Shown: positions 38,833 to 48,392, counted from the first letter of the stretch. The stretch: DNA of 64,000 bases from Limenecus sp048360435 (GCA_048360435.1 DBGCOP010000017.1:1-64000), one strand, 5' to 3'. Notes: generated by a model not told the origin, from the sequence alone. Numbers and translations are program-made.

Positions 38833-40184
38833 TAAAGCCCTTTCGGCAAGCTTAAGCTCATTTTATCCAAACCTAGAACAGCTTCAAAAACTGCTTCTGA
38901 ATAAGTAGGATGAGCAAAAACCGTTTTTAAAATGACATCTGTTGTGAGCTCGTTATCTATCATTAAAGCAAACTGTTGTATTAAAGAAGAAGCCTCGGGG
39001 GAAATAACATGTGCCCCGACAAGCCTGTTATTAACAGATAAAACTTTTACAAGCCCGTCTATTTCATCATCAGCCATTGCCTTGCCAAGCGCAGCAACGG
39101 GGAAATTTGAAACTTTATATTCAGTATTTTGTAGCATCTCTTCCGTTTTTCCGACCCAGGCTATTTCAGGATTTCCATATATAACTGAAGGAATCTTATT
39201 AGTATCAAAATGACACTGTTTGTTTTCTGCTATAAAATCTACTACGGCTAATGATTGATGAACAGCACTGTGAGCTAACTGCATTTTTCCGTTTAAATCA
39301 CCGATTGCAAATATATTTTTCACATTTGTTTGAAAATTTTCATCAATTTTTACAAAATTTCCCTCTTTTTCAAGTTCTATTTCTGACATTTCTGGCAAAA
39401 CAGGTTTTCTGCCTATTGCACATAAAATCATATCGGGATTGAGAATCTGTTTGTCAGAAAGAAAAACGGTTTTATTTTCAATTTTTTCTATTTTTGTATC
39501 TGTATAAAATTTAATCTTCTCTTTTTTAAAAAGTCTTTCAATTCTTTTTGAAATTTCCGAATCTGCGGCAGGAAGCAGTCTTTCAGCCAATTCAATAACG
39601 GTTACATTTTTTTGAAATGCAGAAAAAATTCTTGCCCACTCAATTCCTATTGCTCCGGAGCCAATTATAAGCACATTGTCAGGAAGATTATCAAGGTTCA
39701 AAACATCATTTGAATTTAAAACAAATTTTCCATCAGTTTCCAACCCTTCAATTTGTGTGGGTTTCGAACCCGTTGCAAGAATAATATTTTTACATTGATA
39801 TATATTTTCATCCGCTTCAATTTTATCCTCACTAATAAGTCTTGCAGATGCAGTGATTATTTCTACACCATAGCTTTGCACCAGTTTTGTTAATGATTTT
39901 TGAATTCTTAAAACAATATCATTTTTTCGATTATGTATCTTTTCATAGTCAAAAGATTTTTCAGCAATTTCAATTCCAAATTTATCAGCTTTTTTTAAAT
40001 TTCTGTAAAAATCAGCACAATGCAAAATAGTTTTTGTGGGAATACAGCCTTTATTCAAGCAAACACCACCCATGCATTCTTTTTCAAAAAGAACAACATT
40101 GAGTCCCTTTTGTGATGCCCTGATTGCTGCACTATAACCGGCAGGACCAGCACCTATAATTCCCAAATCAAATTTATTCTCCAT
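38832..40184 (-). CDS. lpdA: Dihydrolipoyl dehydrogenase
   Basis: FAD enzyme that reoxidises lipoyl groups in 2-oxoacid dehydrogenase or glycine cleavage complexes. I start it at the ATG at 40184 (AGGA 7 nt upstream, product 450 aa), not at the in-frame codon at 40289, which would run back into the upstream gene. Motifs: GIIGAGPAGYSAAIRA (FAD), GGVCLNKGCIPTK (redox disulphide), LATGSKPTQ, IGSGAIGIEWARIF (NAD), FAIGDLNGKMQLAH, and a C-terminal dimer domain with the catalytic FAHPTYSEAVFE (His-Glu pair). The E1/E2 partners are not in the window. Confidence 0.95.
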   Translation of the reverse strand: MENKFDLGIIGAGPAGYSAAIRASQKGLNVVLFEKECMGGVCLNKGCIPTKTILHCADFYRNLKKADKFGIEIAEKSFDYEKIHNRKNDIVLRIQKSLTKLVQSYGVEIITASARLISEDKIEADENIYQCKNIILATGSKPTQIEGLETDGKFVLNSNDVLNLDNLPDNVLIIGSGAIGIEWARIFSAFQKNVTVIELAERLLPAADSEISKRIERLFKKEKIKFYTDTKIEKIENKTVFLSDKQILNPDMILCAIGRKPVLPEMSEIELEKEGNFVKIDENFQTNVKNIFAIGDLNGKMQLAHSAVHQSLAVVDFIAENKQCHFDTNKIPSVIYGNPEIAWVGKTEEMLQNTEYKVSNFPVAALGKAMADDEIDGLVKVLSVNNRLVGAHVISPEASSLIQQFALMIDNELTTDVILKTVFAHPTYSEAVFEAVLGLDKMSLSLPKGL

Positions 40185-40195
40185 AGCAATTCCTA

Positions 40196-40236
40196 AAAAA
40201 TATCTCCCCAGTATTATATTACAGGGAGATATTTTT
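40196..40236 (-). terminator. Rho-independent terminator between aminotransferase and lpdA
   Basis: The 13-bp stem AAAAATATCTCCC / GGGAGATATTTTT encloses a 15-nt loop. It follows the aminotransferase stop on the minus strand, and just after it comes the lpdA ribosome site, so lpdA needs its own promoter or read-through. Confidence 0.7.
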
Positions 40237-40264
40237 ATAAATACTAAAATTCTAAAATAATCGA

Positions 40265-41389
40265 TTAACAGCAAGACTTTGCTTTGCATTTTGCAATTGC
40301 ATCTTTAACTTTATCAGCAATTTCTTTTTGTTCTTCAGCTGTAAGTTCCGCAAACATCGGCAAACTCATAACACACTGTGTATTTTTTTCTGTATGAGGC
40401 AAATCACCCATTTTGTAGCCGAGGTGAGCGTGTACTTTTTGCATATGCAGCGGAATCGGATAATAAAGCATTGCACCTACGCCATTTTCTTGAAGCATTT
40501 TTTGAACTTCATCTCTGCAAGGAACTTTAACTGTGTATTGGTGATAAACACAATATGTATCATCAAGTTCTTTCGGTGTTATAACATCTTCACAGTCTTT
40601 GAAAAGTTCATTATATCTGTGAGCTACTTCACGACGCATTTTATTCCATTCATCTATGTAATTCATTTTTACTCTCAACACAGCTGATTGAATTTCGTCA
40701 AGACGGCTGTTTACGCCGATTTCATCGTGATGGTATCTTACTGCACCGCCGTGGTTTCTTAAAGCAACCATTCTGTCTTTAAGGTAATCGCTGTTTGTGA
40801 CAGCCATACCGCCATCACCCATACCGCCTAAGTTTTTTGTCGGGAAGAAACTGTATGCACCTATATCACCGAAAGAACCTACTTTTTTACCTTTGTAAGT
40901 TGCACCAATAGCCTGGCAGCAGTCTTCAATAACATATAAGTTGTGACGTTTTGCAATATCCATAATTGCATCCATATCAGCAGGCTGGCCGTAAAGATGT
41001 ACAGGCATAATAGCTTTTGTTCTCGGGGTAATTTTTGATTCTATTTGTTTTACATCCATATTGAATGTATCAGGGTCAATATCAACAAAAACAGGTGTTG
41101 CACCGACAATTTCAATAGATTCAGTAGTTGCAACAAAAGTAAATGCAACTGTAATAACTTCATCACCTTTTCCGATATCCAGAGCCCTTAAAGCAAGATG
41201 AAGAGCATCAGTTCCGGAGTTCAAACCGATAGCGTGTTTTGTTCCTAAATACGAAGCAAACTCTGACTCAAGAGCCTTTGTGTTAGGACCAAGAATATAA
41301 TAACCTGAACGAAGCACTTCCAAAACAGCTTTTTCAATTTCTTCACCTGTTTGTTTGTATTGTCTTTTTAAATCAACTATCGGAATCAT
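40265..41389 (-). CDS. DegT/DnrJ/EryC1/StrS family sugar aminotransferase
   Basis: PLP enzyme that aminates nucleotide-linked keto sugars for surface glycans. 374 aa with IPIVDLKRQYKQTG at the start, YILGPNTKALESEFA, the substrate/PLP region GLNSGTDALHLALRAL, EDCCQAIGATYKGKKVG, FFPTKNLGGMGDGG (PLP lysine near residue 185) and HHDEIGVNSRLDEIQSAVL. The strong ribosome site AAGGAG is 6 nt upstream. The exact sugar is not predictable. The C-terminus is Cys-rich (KCKAKSCC), which is unusual and might bind metal or be incidental. Confidence 0.93.
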   Translation of the reverse strand: MIPIVDLKRQYKQTGEEIEKAVLEVLRSGYYILGPNTKALESEFASYLGTKHAIGLNSGTDALHLALRALDIGKGDEVITVAFTFVATTESIEIVGATPVFVDIDPDTFNMDVKQIESKITPRTKAIMPVHLYGQPADMDAIMDIAKRHNLYVIEDCCQAIGATYKGKKVGSFGDIGAYSFFPTKNLGGMGDGGMAVTNSDYLKDRMVALRNHGGAVRYHHDEIGVNSRLDEIQSAVLRVKMNYIDEWNKMRREVAHRYNELFKDCEDVITPKELDDTYCVYHQYTVKVPCRDEVQKMLQENGVGAMLYYPIPLHMQKVHAHLGYKMGDLPHTEKNTQCVMSLPMFAELTAEEQKEIADKVKDAIAKCKAKSCC

Positions 41390-41493
41390 ATAAATCTCCT
41401 TCTTCCTATTCCCTATCTAACAATCTATTTTTATATTCTAACACCACTAAAACAGTCCTTTATAAAATCTTTACAAGATTTGAGCAATATAGT

Positions 41494-41522
41494 TTGTATT
41501 TAACTATTTTATCTGATAAGAT
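41494..41522 (+). promoter_or_regulatory. Putative promoter for the PBP1A gene
   Basis: TTGTAT, 17-bp spacer, TAAGAT with a TGA extension before it. The predicted start is about 18 nt before the ATG at 41547, and no Shine-Dalgarno is visible. Confidence 0.35.
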
Positions 41523-41546
41523 TACTCTGTATTATTTATATATTAT

Positions 41547-43634
41547 ATGGATTACAGAGATATGTCAGAATTTAAAATGCCTAAAAAATTTAAAAATCCG
41601 AAAAAAAACGGACCATTTAAACAATTTTTTATTATGATTTTCTCATTTTTGCTGGCAGGTTTCATCGGCGTCAATTTATATTTGACATCATTGCCTCCTA
41701 TTCAGCATCTCGAGGACTTCAAACCTAATGTAGTAACAAAATTATACTCGGCAGACGGTGAAGTAATAAAAACTTTTACAGCATATAAATTTGAAAAAGT
41801 TGATATAAAAAATGTTCCCGATAACATAAAAAATGCCATAATAGCAACAGAGGACAAAAACTTTTACCACCACAGAGGCTATGACCCGATAGGTCTTGCA
41901 CGATCAATGGTTGTAAACATCTCAACAGGAAGTTTCTCTCAAGGTGCGAGTACAATAACACAGCAACTTGCAAGAATATTATTTTTAAGCAATGAAAAGA
42001 CTTTTGACAGAAAAATAAAAGAATTTATTGTTGCAGCCAGAATAGAAAAAACTATTTCAAAAGATCAAATTCTTGAAATGTATTTGAACAATGTATACCT
42101 CGGTTCCGGAGCCTACGGAATAGCAGGTGCGGCACAAATATATTTTAACAAACCTTTAAAAGATCTTACACTTGCAGAATCAGCATTGATTGCAGGTCTG
42201 CCTCAGGCACCTTCCGTTTATTCTCCATATAATGATAAAAAACTGGCGATTGAAAGAAGAAATCAGGTTCTTGGAAGAATGTACAAAATGCGGTACATTA
42301 CACGTCAGCAATATGATGCGGCAAAAGAAGAAAAACTGCACTTAAACCCGAATCCTGATATTTATTCATTAAACAGAGCACCTTACTTTGTTGATTATGC
42401 AATGAAAGAACTGGAAGAACTCGGCTTTGACGAAACCGAAATTTCTCAGGGCGGATACAAAGTTGTGACAACTTTAAATTATAAAGCACAGAAAGCCGCA
42501 GAGGATGCTGTCATTAAACATCTTGGAGCAAGCGGCAAAAATCAAGCGGCTGTGTTTTCTTTCTCTCCTATTACAGGTGAAATATTTGTATATATAGGCG
42601 GTAAGAATTACAACAAAAGCCAGTACGACAGAGTAACTCAATCAGTAAGACCTCCGGGATCTGCATTCAAACCTCTTGTTTATGCAGCAGCAATAGAAAA
42701 AGGCTGGGGCCCCAATGATATGCTTGAAGATACACCGGTTAATATCAACGGATGGAAGCCTCACAATTATGGCAATAGATACAGAGGGCAGATGCCTTTG
42801 TTTATGGGGCTTATGCTTTCATCAAACGTAATGGCCGCAAGACTTATTCAAGATGTCGGTGTTCGTTCTGTTATTGGAATAGCTCGTTCATTGGGCATTA
42901 CTACGCCGATTGAATATGATATGACAATTGCACTGGGGTCTAACGGTGTAAAATTGTATGAAATGACTATTGCATACGGTGCTTTTGCAAACGGTGGATT
43001 TAAAGTCAAACCATATGCAATTGAACGAGTTGAAACATCCAGAGGAAAAGTTATTTATCAAGCACCCAAAACACGTGTCATGAAAGTATTGAATCTAAAC
43101 ACTGCCGCAGTAATTACAGCAATGCTTGAAACGGTTATTGAAAACGGCACAGGTCGTGCAGCAAATATCGGAAAACCGGCAGCAGCAAAAACAGGTACGA
43201 CTGATGACAACAAAGATGCTTCATTTTATGGATACACGCCTGACGTTGTCACGGGTATCTGGGTAGGGAATGATGACAATACAAAAACAAGCGGTATCTA
43301 TGGAGGAACAATTCCGGCAATGATATGGAAAGAAACAATGAAAGCTGCTACTGAAAAATTCGGTAACTCTGATTTTGATTATCCTGAAGTGGAACTCAAA
43401 AAGTCGGCAAAAAATGCAGCAAAAACAATAAACCCCGAAGATGTTACGGAAGAACCTCCCAAACCGCAGATGCCCTCAGGGGATATAAATGGAGATATAA
43501 TTAATAACAATCCTCCGGCTGTTCAACAACCGGTACAAAATCCTGTTTCTTTCAATAACACATTCCTTGATCCGGCAGCAAAACCAACCCTTCAACCTCC
43601 AGCGCCACCGGTTCCGCCAATACCTAAACCATAA
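41547..43634 (+). CDS. Bifunctional class A penicillin-binding protein (PBP1A type)
   Basis: Polymerises and cross-links peptidoglycan. 695 aa: basic cytoplasmic start, one TM helix (about 26-47), the GT51 transglycosylase at about 90-255 (ATEDKNFYHHRGYD with the catalytic Glu, QGASTITQQLARI, IEKTISKDQILEMYLN, YLGSGAYGIAGAA), and a transpeptidase at about 330-620 (GSAFK with active Ser at 372, LSSN, KTGTT with Lys at 548). The tail of about 70 residues is Pro/Asn-rich and probably flexible. No defect seen. Confidence 0.96.
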   Translation: MDYRDMSEFKMPKKFKNPKKNGPFKQFFIMIFSFLLAGFIGVNLYLTSLPPIQHLEDFKPNVVTKLYSADGEVIKTFTAYKFEKVDIKNVPDNIKNAIIATEDKNFYHHRGYDPIGLARSMVVNISTGSFSQGASTITQQLARILFLSNEKTFDRKIKEFIVAARIEKTISKDQILEMYLNNVYLGSGAYGIAGAAQIYFNKPLKDLTLAESALIAGLPQAPSVYSPYNDKKLAIERRNQVLGRMYKMRYITRQQYDAAKEEKLHLNPNPDIYSLNRAPYFVDYAMKELEELGFDETEISQGGYKVVTTLNYKAQKAAEDAVIKHLGASGKNQAAVFSFSPITGEIFVYIGGKNYNKSQYDRVTQSVRPPGSAFKPLVYAAAIEKGWGPNDMLEDTPVNINGWKPHNYGNRYRGQMPLFMGLMLSSNVMAARLIQDVGVRSVIGIARSLGITTPIEYDMTIALGSNGVKLYEMTIAYGAFANGGFKVKPYAIERVETSRGKVIYQAPKTRVMKVLNLNTAAVITAMLETVIENGTGRAANIGKPAAAKTGTTDDNKDASFYGYTPDVVTGIWVGNDDNTKTSGIYGGTIPAMIWKETMKAATEKFGNSDFDYPEVELKKSAKNAAKTINPEDVTEEPPKPQMPSGDINGDIINNNPPAVQQPVQNPVSFNNTFLDPAAKPTLQPPAPPVPPIPKP

Positions 43635-43651
43635 AAATTATATAAATAGCC

Positions 43652-43694
43652 AAAATACCGAAATTATAAATTTAAATTTAGTTTCGGTATTTTT
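43652..43694. terminator. Terminator between PBP1A and bioD, overlapping the end of bioD
   Basis: AAAATACCGAAA (43652-43663) pairs with TTTCGGTATTTT (43682-43693) around an 18-nt loop, with T runs on both strands. The right arm lies inside the last codons of bioD. Confidence 0.65.
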
Positions 43695-44386
43695 ATACGA
43701 AAAATTTTTTCAATATCAATACAGTTTATAAATATATTAATTAAAAATCCGGGTTTTACCGTATCAAAATCAGGAATATCAGGAATTATTCCAAGAATAT
43801 TCACATCCGTATACTCTTCAATAAGTCTAGGTGCTGTTTTTATAGCTGCATCCTGTGTATCCTCAGGGTATCTGTTGATAATAACTCCTGCAATATCCAG
43901 TCCCATTGTTTTAGCTTGATTTATTGTAAGTATTGTATGATTTATTGTTCCCAAATTCGGTCTGGCAACAATCAGCAAAGGTATATCAAGCATCTTTATA
44001 ACATCTGCAATCATTGCCTCTTTTGTCACAGGCACCATAAGTCCGCCTGCACCTTCAACAAGAACTGTTTCACATGCCTGTCTCAAAGTTTGAAATTCTC
44101 GGGCAACAGTTCCAAGGTTAATTTTTACACCTTCAAGCTCTGCCGCAATGTACGGTGCCGTTGGTTGTTTCAACAGATAGGTACATAATGTTTCAACATA
44201 AAAATCCATTTTTTTGACATAAGCAAGATCAGGAGAAACAAGAAATCCGTTTTTTTCAACAGCTCCGCTTTGAAAAGGCTTGTAAACACCTGCTTTATAG
44301 CCAAGAGACTGCATAACAGCAGCCAATCCTGCTGTGACAATTGTTTTACCTACATCTGTATCTGTGCCTGTAACAAAAATATGCAT
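43664..44386 (-). CDS. bioD: Dethiobiotin synthetase
   Basis: Closes the ureido ring of dethiobiotin from DAPA, CO2 and ATP. 240 aa with GTDTDVGKTIVTAGLA (P loop, residues about 7-22), KPFQSGAVEKNG, VLVEGAGGLMVPV, the PNLGTINHTILTI block and GVIINRYPED. The length is normal. No other bio gene is in the window. It follows rluB by 6 nt. The last codons form one arm of the terminator at 43652-43694. Confidence 0.94.
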   Translation of the reverse strand: MHIFVTGTDTDVGKTIVTAGLAAVMQSLGYKAGVYKPFQSGAVEKNGFLVSPDLAYVKKMDFYVETLCTYLLKQPTAPYIAAELEGVKINLGTVAREFQTLRQACETVLVEGAGGLMVPVTKEAMIADVIKMLDIPLLIVARPNLGTINHTILTINQAKTMGLDIAGVIINRYPEDTQDAAIKTAPRLIEEYTDVNILGIIPDIPDFDTVKPGFLINIFINCIDIEKIFRIKIPKLNLNL

Positions 44387-44392
44387 TTGATT

Positions 44393-45142
44393 TTACTTTT
44401 TCTTTTCCAGTTTATTTATATACTTCAATAAATCACTGATTTCTCTGGGTTTTATGTACTTAAACTGACCTTTTTTCAACCCTTGAATACTTATTGTTCC
44501 ATGAGAAATCCTTTTTAGCGAAATAACGGGAAACCCCAAAGAGTCAAGCATTTTTCTTATTTGTCTGTTCATACCTTGATACAAAATTATTTGCAATACA
44601 GTATTTCTGCCTTCATAATCTAATATTGCAGAATCAGCATACGCTATCTTTCCTTCTTCTATTTCAATGCCTTTTGCCAACTGAATAAGATGCTGCTGAT
44701 TCATTTTCCCTTCTGCCGTAACTCTATATACCTTAGGGATTTTTACAGACGGATGGGTCATTTTATTTATAAAGTCACCGTCATTTGTCATAATCAAAAG
44801 ACCTGTCGAATCTTTGTCCAATCGTCCTACGGGTTTTAGGTCTTTTACTTCTTCAGGAAGTATGTCATAAATAGTTTTTCTGCCTTTTTCATCACTCATT
44901 GTAGTAATGTAGCCGGCTGGTTTGTAGTATTTTATGTAAACAAAACTCTTTTTTTTCAAAGGCTGGTTATTAACAGTAATCTTATCTTTCGTGGCAACAG
45001 AAAACCCAAGCTCTGTGACAATTTTTCCGTTAACTTTCACAACACCTGCTTCAATCAGCTCATCCGCTTTTCTTCTTGAACACAAACCGCTCTGAGCAAT
45101 AGCTTTATTTAATCTTACCGTATTATTTTTCTTATTCAGCAT
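44393..45142 (-). CDS. rluB: rRNA pseudouridine synthase, RluB/RsuA type
   Basis: Makes pseudouridine in rRNA. I start at the ATG at 45142 (249 aa); a TTG at 45190 would add 16 residues unlike the family. There is no clear ribosome site for either. An S4 RNA-binding domain at residues about 9-55 (VRLNKAIAQSGLCSRRKADELIEAG is its start region, quoted in parts: RLNKAIAQSG, CSRRKADELI) is followed by the catalytic domain with GRLDKDSTGLLIMTNDG (catalytic Asp) and MNRQIRKMLDSLGFPVISLKR. Whether the target is 23S or 16S is not certain; the length and LKRI ending favour RluB. Confidence 0.9.
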   Translation of the reverse strand: MLNKKNNTVRLNKAIAQSGLCSRRKADELIEAGVVKVNGKIVTELGFSVATKDKITVNNQPLKKKSFVYIKYYKPAGYITTMSDEKGRKTIYDILPEEVKDLKPVGRLDKDSTGLLIMTNDGDFINKMTHPSVKIPKVYRVTAEGKMNQQHLIQLAKGIEIEEGKIAYADSAILDYEGRNTVLQIILYQGMNRQIRKMLDSLGFPVISLKRISHGTISIQGLKKGQFKYIKPREISDLLKYINKLEKKK

Positions 45143-45200
45143 AGATTCATCATGAATAAAAAAGGTGTAAAATGCAAGGTTAGACCACAAATTTATTTTC

Positions 45201-45209
45201 TGATAAAAT
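45201..45209 (+). promoter_or_regulatory. Extended -10 element before the 45232 gene
   Basis: TGATAAAAT, same spelling as at 12190 and 12168. The start near 45216 would precede the AAAGGAG site of the next gene. Confidence 0.4.
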
Positions 45210-45231
45210 TCGTTTAGAAAAAAGGAGTTTT

Positions 45232-46908
45232 ATGTATATTAAAGACTTAATAAAAAAAGAATATAAAATTCTGTTTGTTATATTGCTTCTTTTTACTATA
45301 AACTCAATTCTATTCAAATCTAAAATGATAGATGTTTATACTGATTTTGGAAAAGAACTTTTTTATTCACAATCTGTTGCTGAAGGACAAGTTTTATATA
45401 AAGATATTTTTGTCCTTTTCGGACCTTTTTCATACATGCTAAATGGCTTTTTTATCAGCATATTCAAAAACAGTTTGAACACTCTTTATCTTTTAGGTTT
45501 GATGAACTGCTTTTCAATTATTTCTTGCTTATATTTAATATGCAGAAATTTTCTCTCAGAAAAATTTTCTGTCGCAATCACTCTGTTTGTCTTATATGGT
45601 TGTTGCTTTGTCCCTGAATTGAACAACTTTATCACACCATATTCTTATGCAATGACATACGGATTAAATGCATGTTTTATATCAATATTATTATATTTAG
45701 AATACTTAAAAAGTAATTCCACCAAGCTTCTGTATTTTTCTTTTTTGTTTTCAGGTATAGCAGCAACATGTAAATATGAATTTTTAATTTATGTTCTATT
45801 CATTTCAATCTTCACGCTTTACCAAAAAGAAAAAATTAAAAATATACTGGCAGCATTGTGTTTTCTTATTTTTATACCGACTCTTCTCTTCACAATTCTG
45901 TTTGCTTCAGGTCTTTCATTTTCAGACATTTTCGAATACACTAAAATACTTTTCAAATTTTCAAGCTCACCTGAACTTTCAAAAGTTTACGCAGGAACTT
46001 TTTATTTTTCTCCGGAATATTTTATAATTTTGTTAAAATCATTCTTTGTCTTTATAATAGCTTATTCATTTTTATTTTTTTCTATATGGCATACAGAAAA
46101 AAGAAGTAACAAAACAAAAATTTTCTTATATATTTTTATAATTTTGCTAACAGCTGCATTTGCATTCTTTTTCAAAACATATTTTATGGATTTTGTATTC
46201 TGTTGGATACCAATAGTTTTAACTATTCTTTTTGTTGTGAAAATCAATAAAATCAAACAAAACAAAATGCCTTTGTTTTTGATACTTTCTTCTCTGCTTA
46301 TTTCACTTAAATCATATTTTTTTCTTGCAATGAACCTTTATGGTCCATATTTTCTTCCATTGTTGATAATATCACTGATAGTATTACTTTGTAATATTTT
46401 TACAAAAGAAATACAAAAATATATATTTGAAAAAAGTACTGTGTTATTTTTGTCAATTCTTGCAGTGCTAAACTTTTCCATAAACCTGCAAACTCTTATA
46501 CAAAAAAAATATAAAATAGAAACAAATACGATAAAAATTTATGTTAATGAACAAGATTCAAAAAATTTCAACTATTTGATTCAATATATTGAAAAAAACA
46601 CGAAAAAAGAAAGTACTCTGGTTGTTCTTCCAGAAACTCCATTTCTAAACTACTTAACCGGGAGAAAATCAGACAACTATTACAACTACTTCGTGCCTGC
46701 TCTTTTAAAAAGTTATGATGAAAAAAATATAATAAAACATTATGAGAAAACATCTCCTGATTATTTTATTATATTTACATCTCCACATGATGAAACAGCT
46801 CTTTGTAATGGTTATGGGTTTGCTTTGTGCAGCTGGATAAAACAAAATTACCAACTTCTTCAAATCGTACAATCAAATATTTTAATTTTAATATTCAAAA
46901 AAATATGA
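45232..46908 (+). CDS. Polytopic membrane protein, GT39/ArnT-like glycosyltransferase
   Basis: 558 aa with about 11-12 hydrophobic helices from residue 14 to about 420, then a soluble part of about 130 residues. The first external loop has DVYTDFGKELFYSQSVAEGQ, the Asp-containing loop position that in GT-C enzymes (mannosyltransferase/ArnT) binds lipid-phosphate sugar, followed by LYKDIFVLFGPFSYM. This plan fits GT-C glycosyltransferases that use polyprenyl-phosphate sugars. The substrate is unknown. AAAGGAG before the ATG supports the start. Composition is very AT-rich (Phe, Ile, Leu, Lys, Asn). It is followed after 44 nt by the two TMP-kinase-like genes. Confidence 0.7.
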   Translation: MYIKDLIKKEYKILFVILLLFTINSILFKSKMIDVYTDFGKELFYSQSVAEGQVLYKDIFVLFGPFSYMLNGFFISIFKNSLNTLYLLGLMNCFSIISCLYLICRNFLSEKFSVAITLFVLYGCCFVPELNNFITPYSYAMTYGLNACFISILLYLEYLKSNSTKLLYFSFLFSGIAATCKYEFLIYVLFISIFTLYQKEKIKNILAALCFLIFIPTLLFTILFASGLSFSDIFEYTKILFKFSSSPELSKVYAGTFYFSPEYFIILLKSFFVFIIAYSFLFFSIWHTEKRSNKTKIFLYIFIILLTAAFAFFFKTYFMDFVFCWIPIVLTILFVVKINKIKQNKMPLFLILSSLLISLKSYFFLAMNLYGPYFLPLLIISLIVLLCNIFTKEIQKYIFEKSTVLFLSILAVLNFSINLQTLIQKKYKIETNTIKIYVNEQDSKNFNYLIQYIEKNTKKESTLVVLPETPFLNYLTGRKSDNYYNYFVPALLKSYDEKNIIKHYEKTSPDYFIIFTSPHDETALCNGYGFALCSWIKQNYQLLQIVQSNILILIFKKI

Positions 46909-46952
46909 TATTATAAACAAAATACAGATTAATTTTGTGAGGTCTTTTTGTA

Positions 46953-47624
46953 ATGAGATTATTTAAACCGCACGAATTGCCGGGCACACTCATATGCGTC
47001 GAAGGAATAGATGGTTCAGGAAAATCCACTCAGCTGGCAATATTGCGAGACTGGCTTAAATCAAAAAAATTAGATGTGATTTTTACTGAATGGAATTCTT
47101 CAGATTTGATTTCTCAGACTACTAAAAAAGCAAAGAAAAAAAACCTTCTTAGCCCACGAACATTCAGCCTGCTTCATGCAGTAGATTTTGCCGACAGGCT
47201 AGAACAAATAATCATTCCTGCTTTAAAATCAGGTTTTATAGTTCTTGCTGACAGATATGTTTATACAGCATTTGCCCGTGATGTAGCAAGAGGAGTAGAC
47301 AAAGACTGGGTAAGAAACATGTACGGATTTGCAATAAAACCGGATCTCGCACTTTATTACAGCATATCTGCTGAAATTTCACTTGAAAGAATTTGTGCAA
47401 ACAGAGCACCTTCCTTCTATGAAGCAGGAATGGATTTGAAATTGAGTAATAATCCGTATAAAAGCTATGTTATATTCCAAAGCAGAGTAAACGAAGAATA
47501 CTCAAATATGGTAGATGAATTTGATCTTGTAAAAATAGATGCAAATAACACTATCCACTCAAAACAAGTGCTTTTGAGGAAATATGTTACAGAGCTTTTA
47601 AACCAAAAAGGAATAAACATATAA
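46953..47624 (+). CDS. Thymidylate kinase-like protein, copy 1
   Basis: 223 aa, P-loop nucleoside-monophosphate kinase of the thymidylate kinase family. P loop GIDGSGKSTQ (residues about 19-28), DRYVYTAFARDVARG with the DRY motif (about 106-120), and the end-strand region. It departs from standard TMP kinases: the REPGGT box after the first strand is replaced by TEWNSSDLI, and the LLFAADRAQH-type helix by LLHAVDFADRLEQII, which keeps ADRxxxx spacing. It may be a true TMP kinase of a divergent subfamily or act on another nucleotide. Its stop overlaps the start of copy 2. Confidence 0.8.
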   Translation: MRLFKPHELPGTLICVEGIDGSGKSTQLAILRDWLKSKKLDVIFTEWNSSDLISQTTKKAKKKNLLSPRTFSLLHAVDFADRLEQIIIPALKSGFIVLADRYVYTAFARDVARGVDKDWVRNMYGFAIKPDLALYYSISAEISLERICANRAPSFYEAGMDLKLSNNPYKSYVIFQSRVNEEYSNMVDEFDLVKIDANNTIHSKQVLLRKYVTELLNQKGINI

Positions 47625-48292
47625 TGGAAAACAACTGTAATAACAATCATAAAGGTCTTCTTATAGTAATAGAAGGAACTGACGGCTCAGGAAAATCAAC
47701 CCAGATAGAGCTTTTAAAACGCTGGATAGAAGATAAAAGCTATGGATGTATGGTTTCTGAATGGAAAACATCCCGATTGATTGCAAATGTAATTGACGAT
47801 GCAAAAGACAGGAACCTGCTCAATGCCACAACTTTTAGTCTTCTATATGCGGCAGATTTCGCAGACAGACTGGAGAATACAATTATTCCCGCACTGGATT
47901 CAGGGTTTGTTGTACTTTTAGACCGTTATACTTATACAGCATTTGCAAGAGATGTTGTTAGAGGATTAGACATAAACTGGGTAAAAAAGCTATACAACTA
48001 TGCTCCTCAGCCGGATCTTGTTTTCTATCTGGATATGCCGATTGATATTCTTTTAAAAAGAGTTATTGGAACAACAGGTCTTGACTATTGGGAATCAGGA
48101 AGGGACATCGGACTGAGTACTGATTTTTATGAAAGTTTCAAAATATATCAGGGCAAATGTCTTGAAGAATATAATAAAATGAAACCCGAATATAATTTTG
48201 TCAGCATTGACGGAACTCTTCCTATACAGGATATTAATAAAATTATGGTAGAAAAAGTTGAACAACTGCTTAATACCGGACGTTTAGACTAG
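47624..48292 (+). CDS. Thymidylate kinase-like protein, copy 2
   Basis: 222 aa, tandem paralogue of the previous gene. P loop GTDGSGKSTQIELLKRW, then the same unusual block SEWKTSRLIANVIDDAK, LLYAADFADRLENTIIPAL and DRYTYTAFARDVVRGLD. The lid area (RVIGTTGLDYWESGRDIGLS) differs from that of copy 1 (ICANRAPSFYEAGMDLKLS), so the substrates could differ or the two may form a heterodimer. The start codon overlaps the stop of copy 1 by one base, implying coupled, roughly equal expression. No DNA polymerase III delta-prime gene follows, as often seen for tmk. Confidence 0.8.
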   Translation: MENNCNNNHKGLLIVIEGTDGSGKSTQIELLKRWIEDKSYGCMVSEWKTSRLIANVIDDAKDRNLLNATTFSLLYAADFADRLENTIIPALDSGFVVLLDRYTYTAFARDVVRGLDINWVKKLYNYAPQPDLVFYLDMPIDILLKRVIGTTGLDYWESGRDIGLSTDFYESFKIYQGKCLEEYNKMKPEYNFVSIDGTLPIQDINKIMVEKVEQLLNTGRLD

Positions 48293-48392
48293 AATTTGGA
48301 TATCTGTGTAAAAAAAACACAACAAAGCATAGCAAAATTTCCTCAGTCATGATACAAACATGTATAATAAATTATTTTGGTTGGAGTAAAAA

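Noticed and set aside
40185..40289. N-terminal extension of lpdA
   Set aside because: Passes through the terminator and into the aminotransferase gene; the ATG at 40184 has a ribosome site and matches the family start.
45143..45190. TTG start that lengthens rluB by 16 residues
   Set aside because: No ribosome site and the added residues precede the S4 domain without similarity to relatives.
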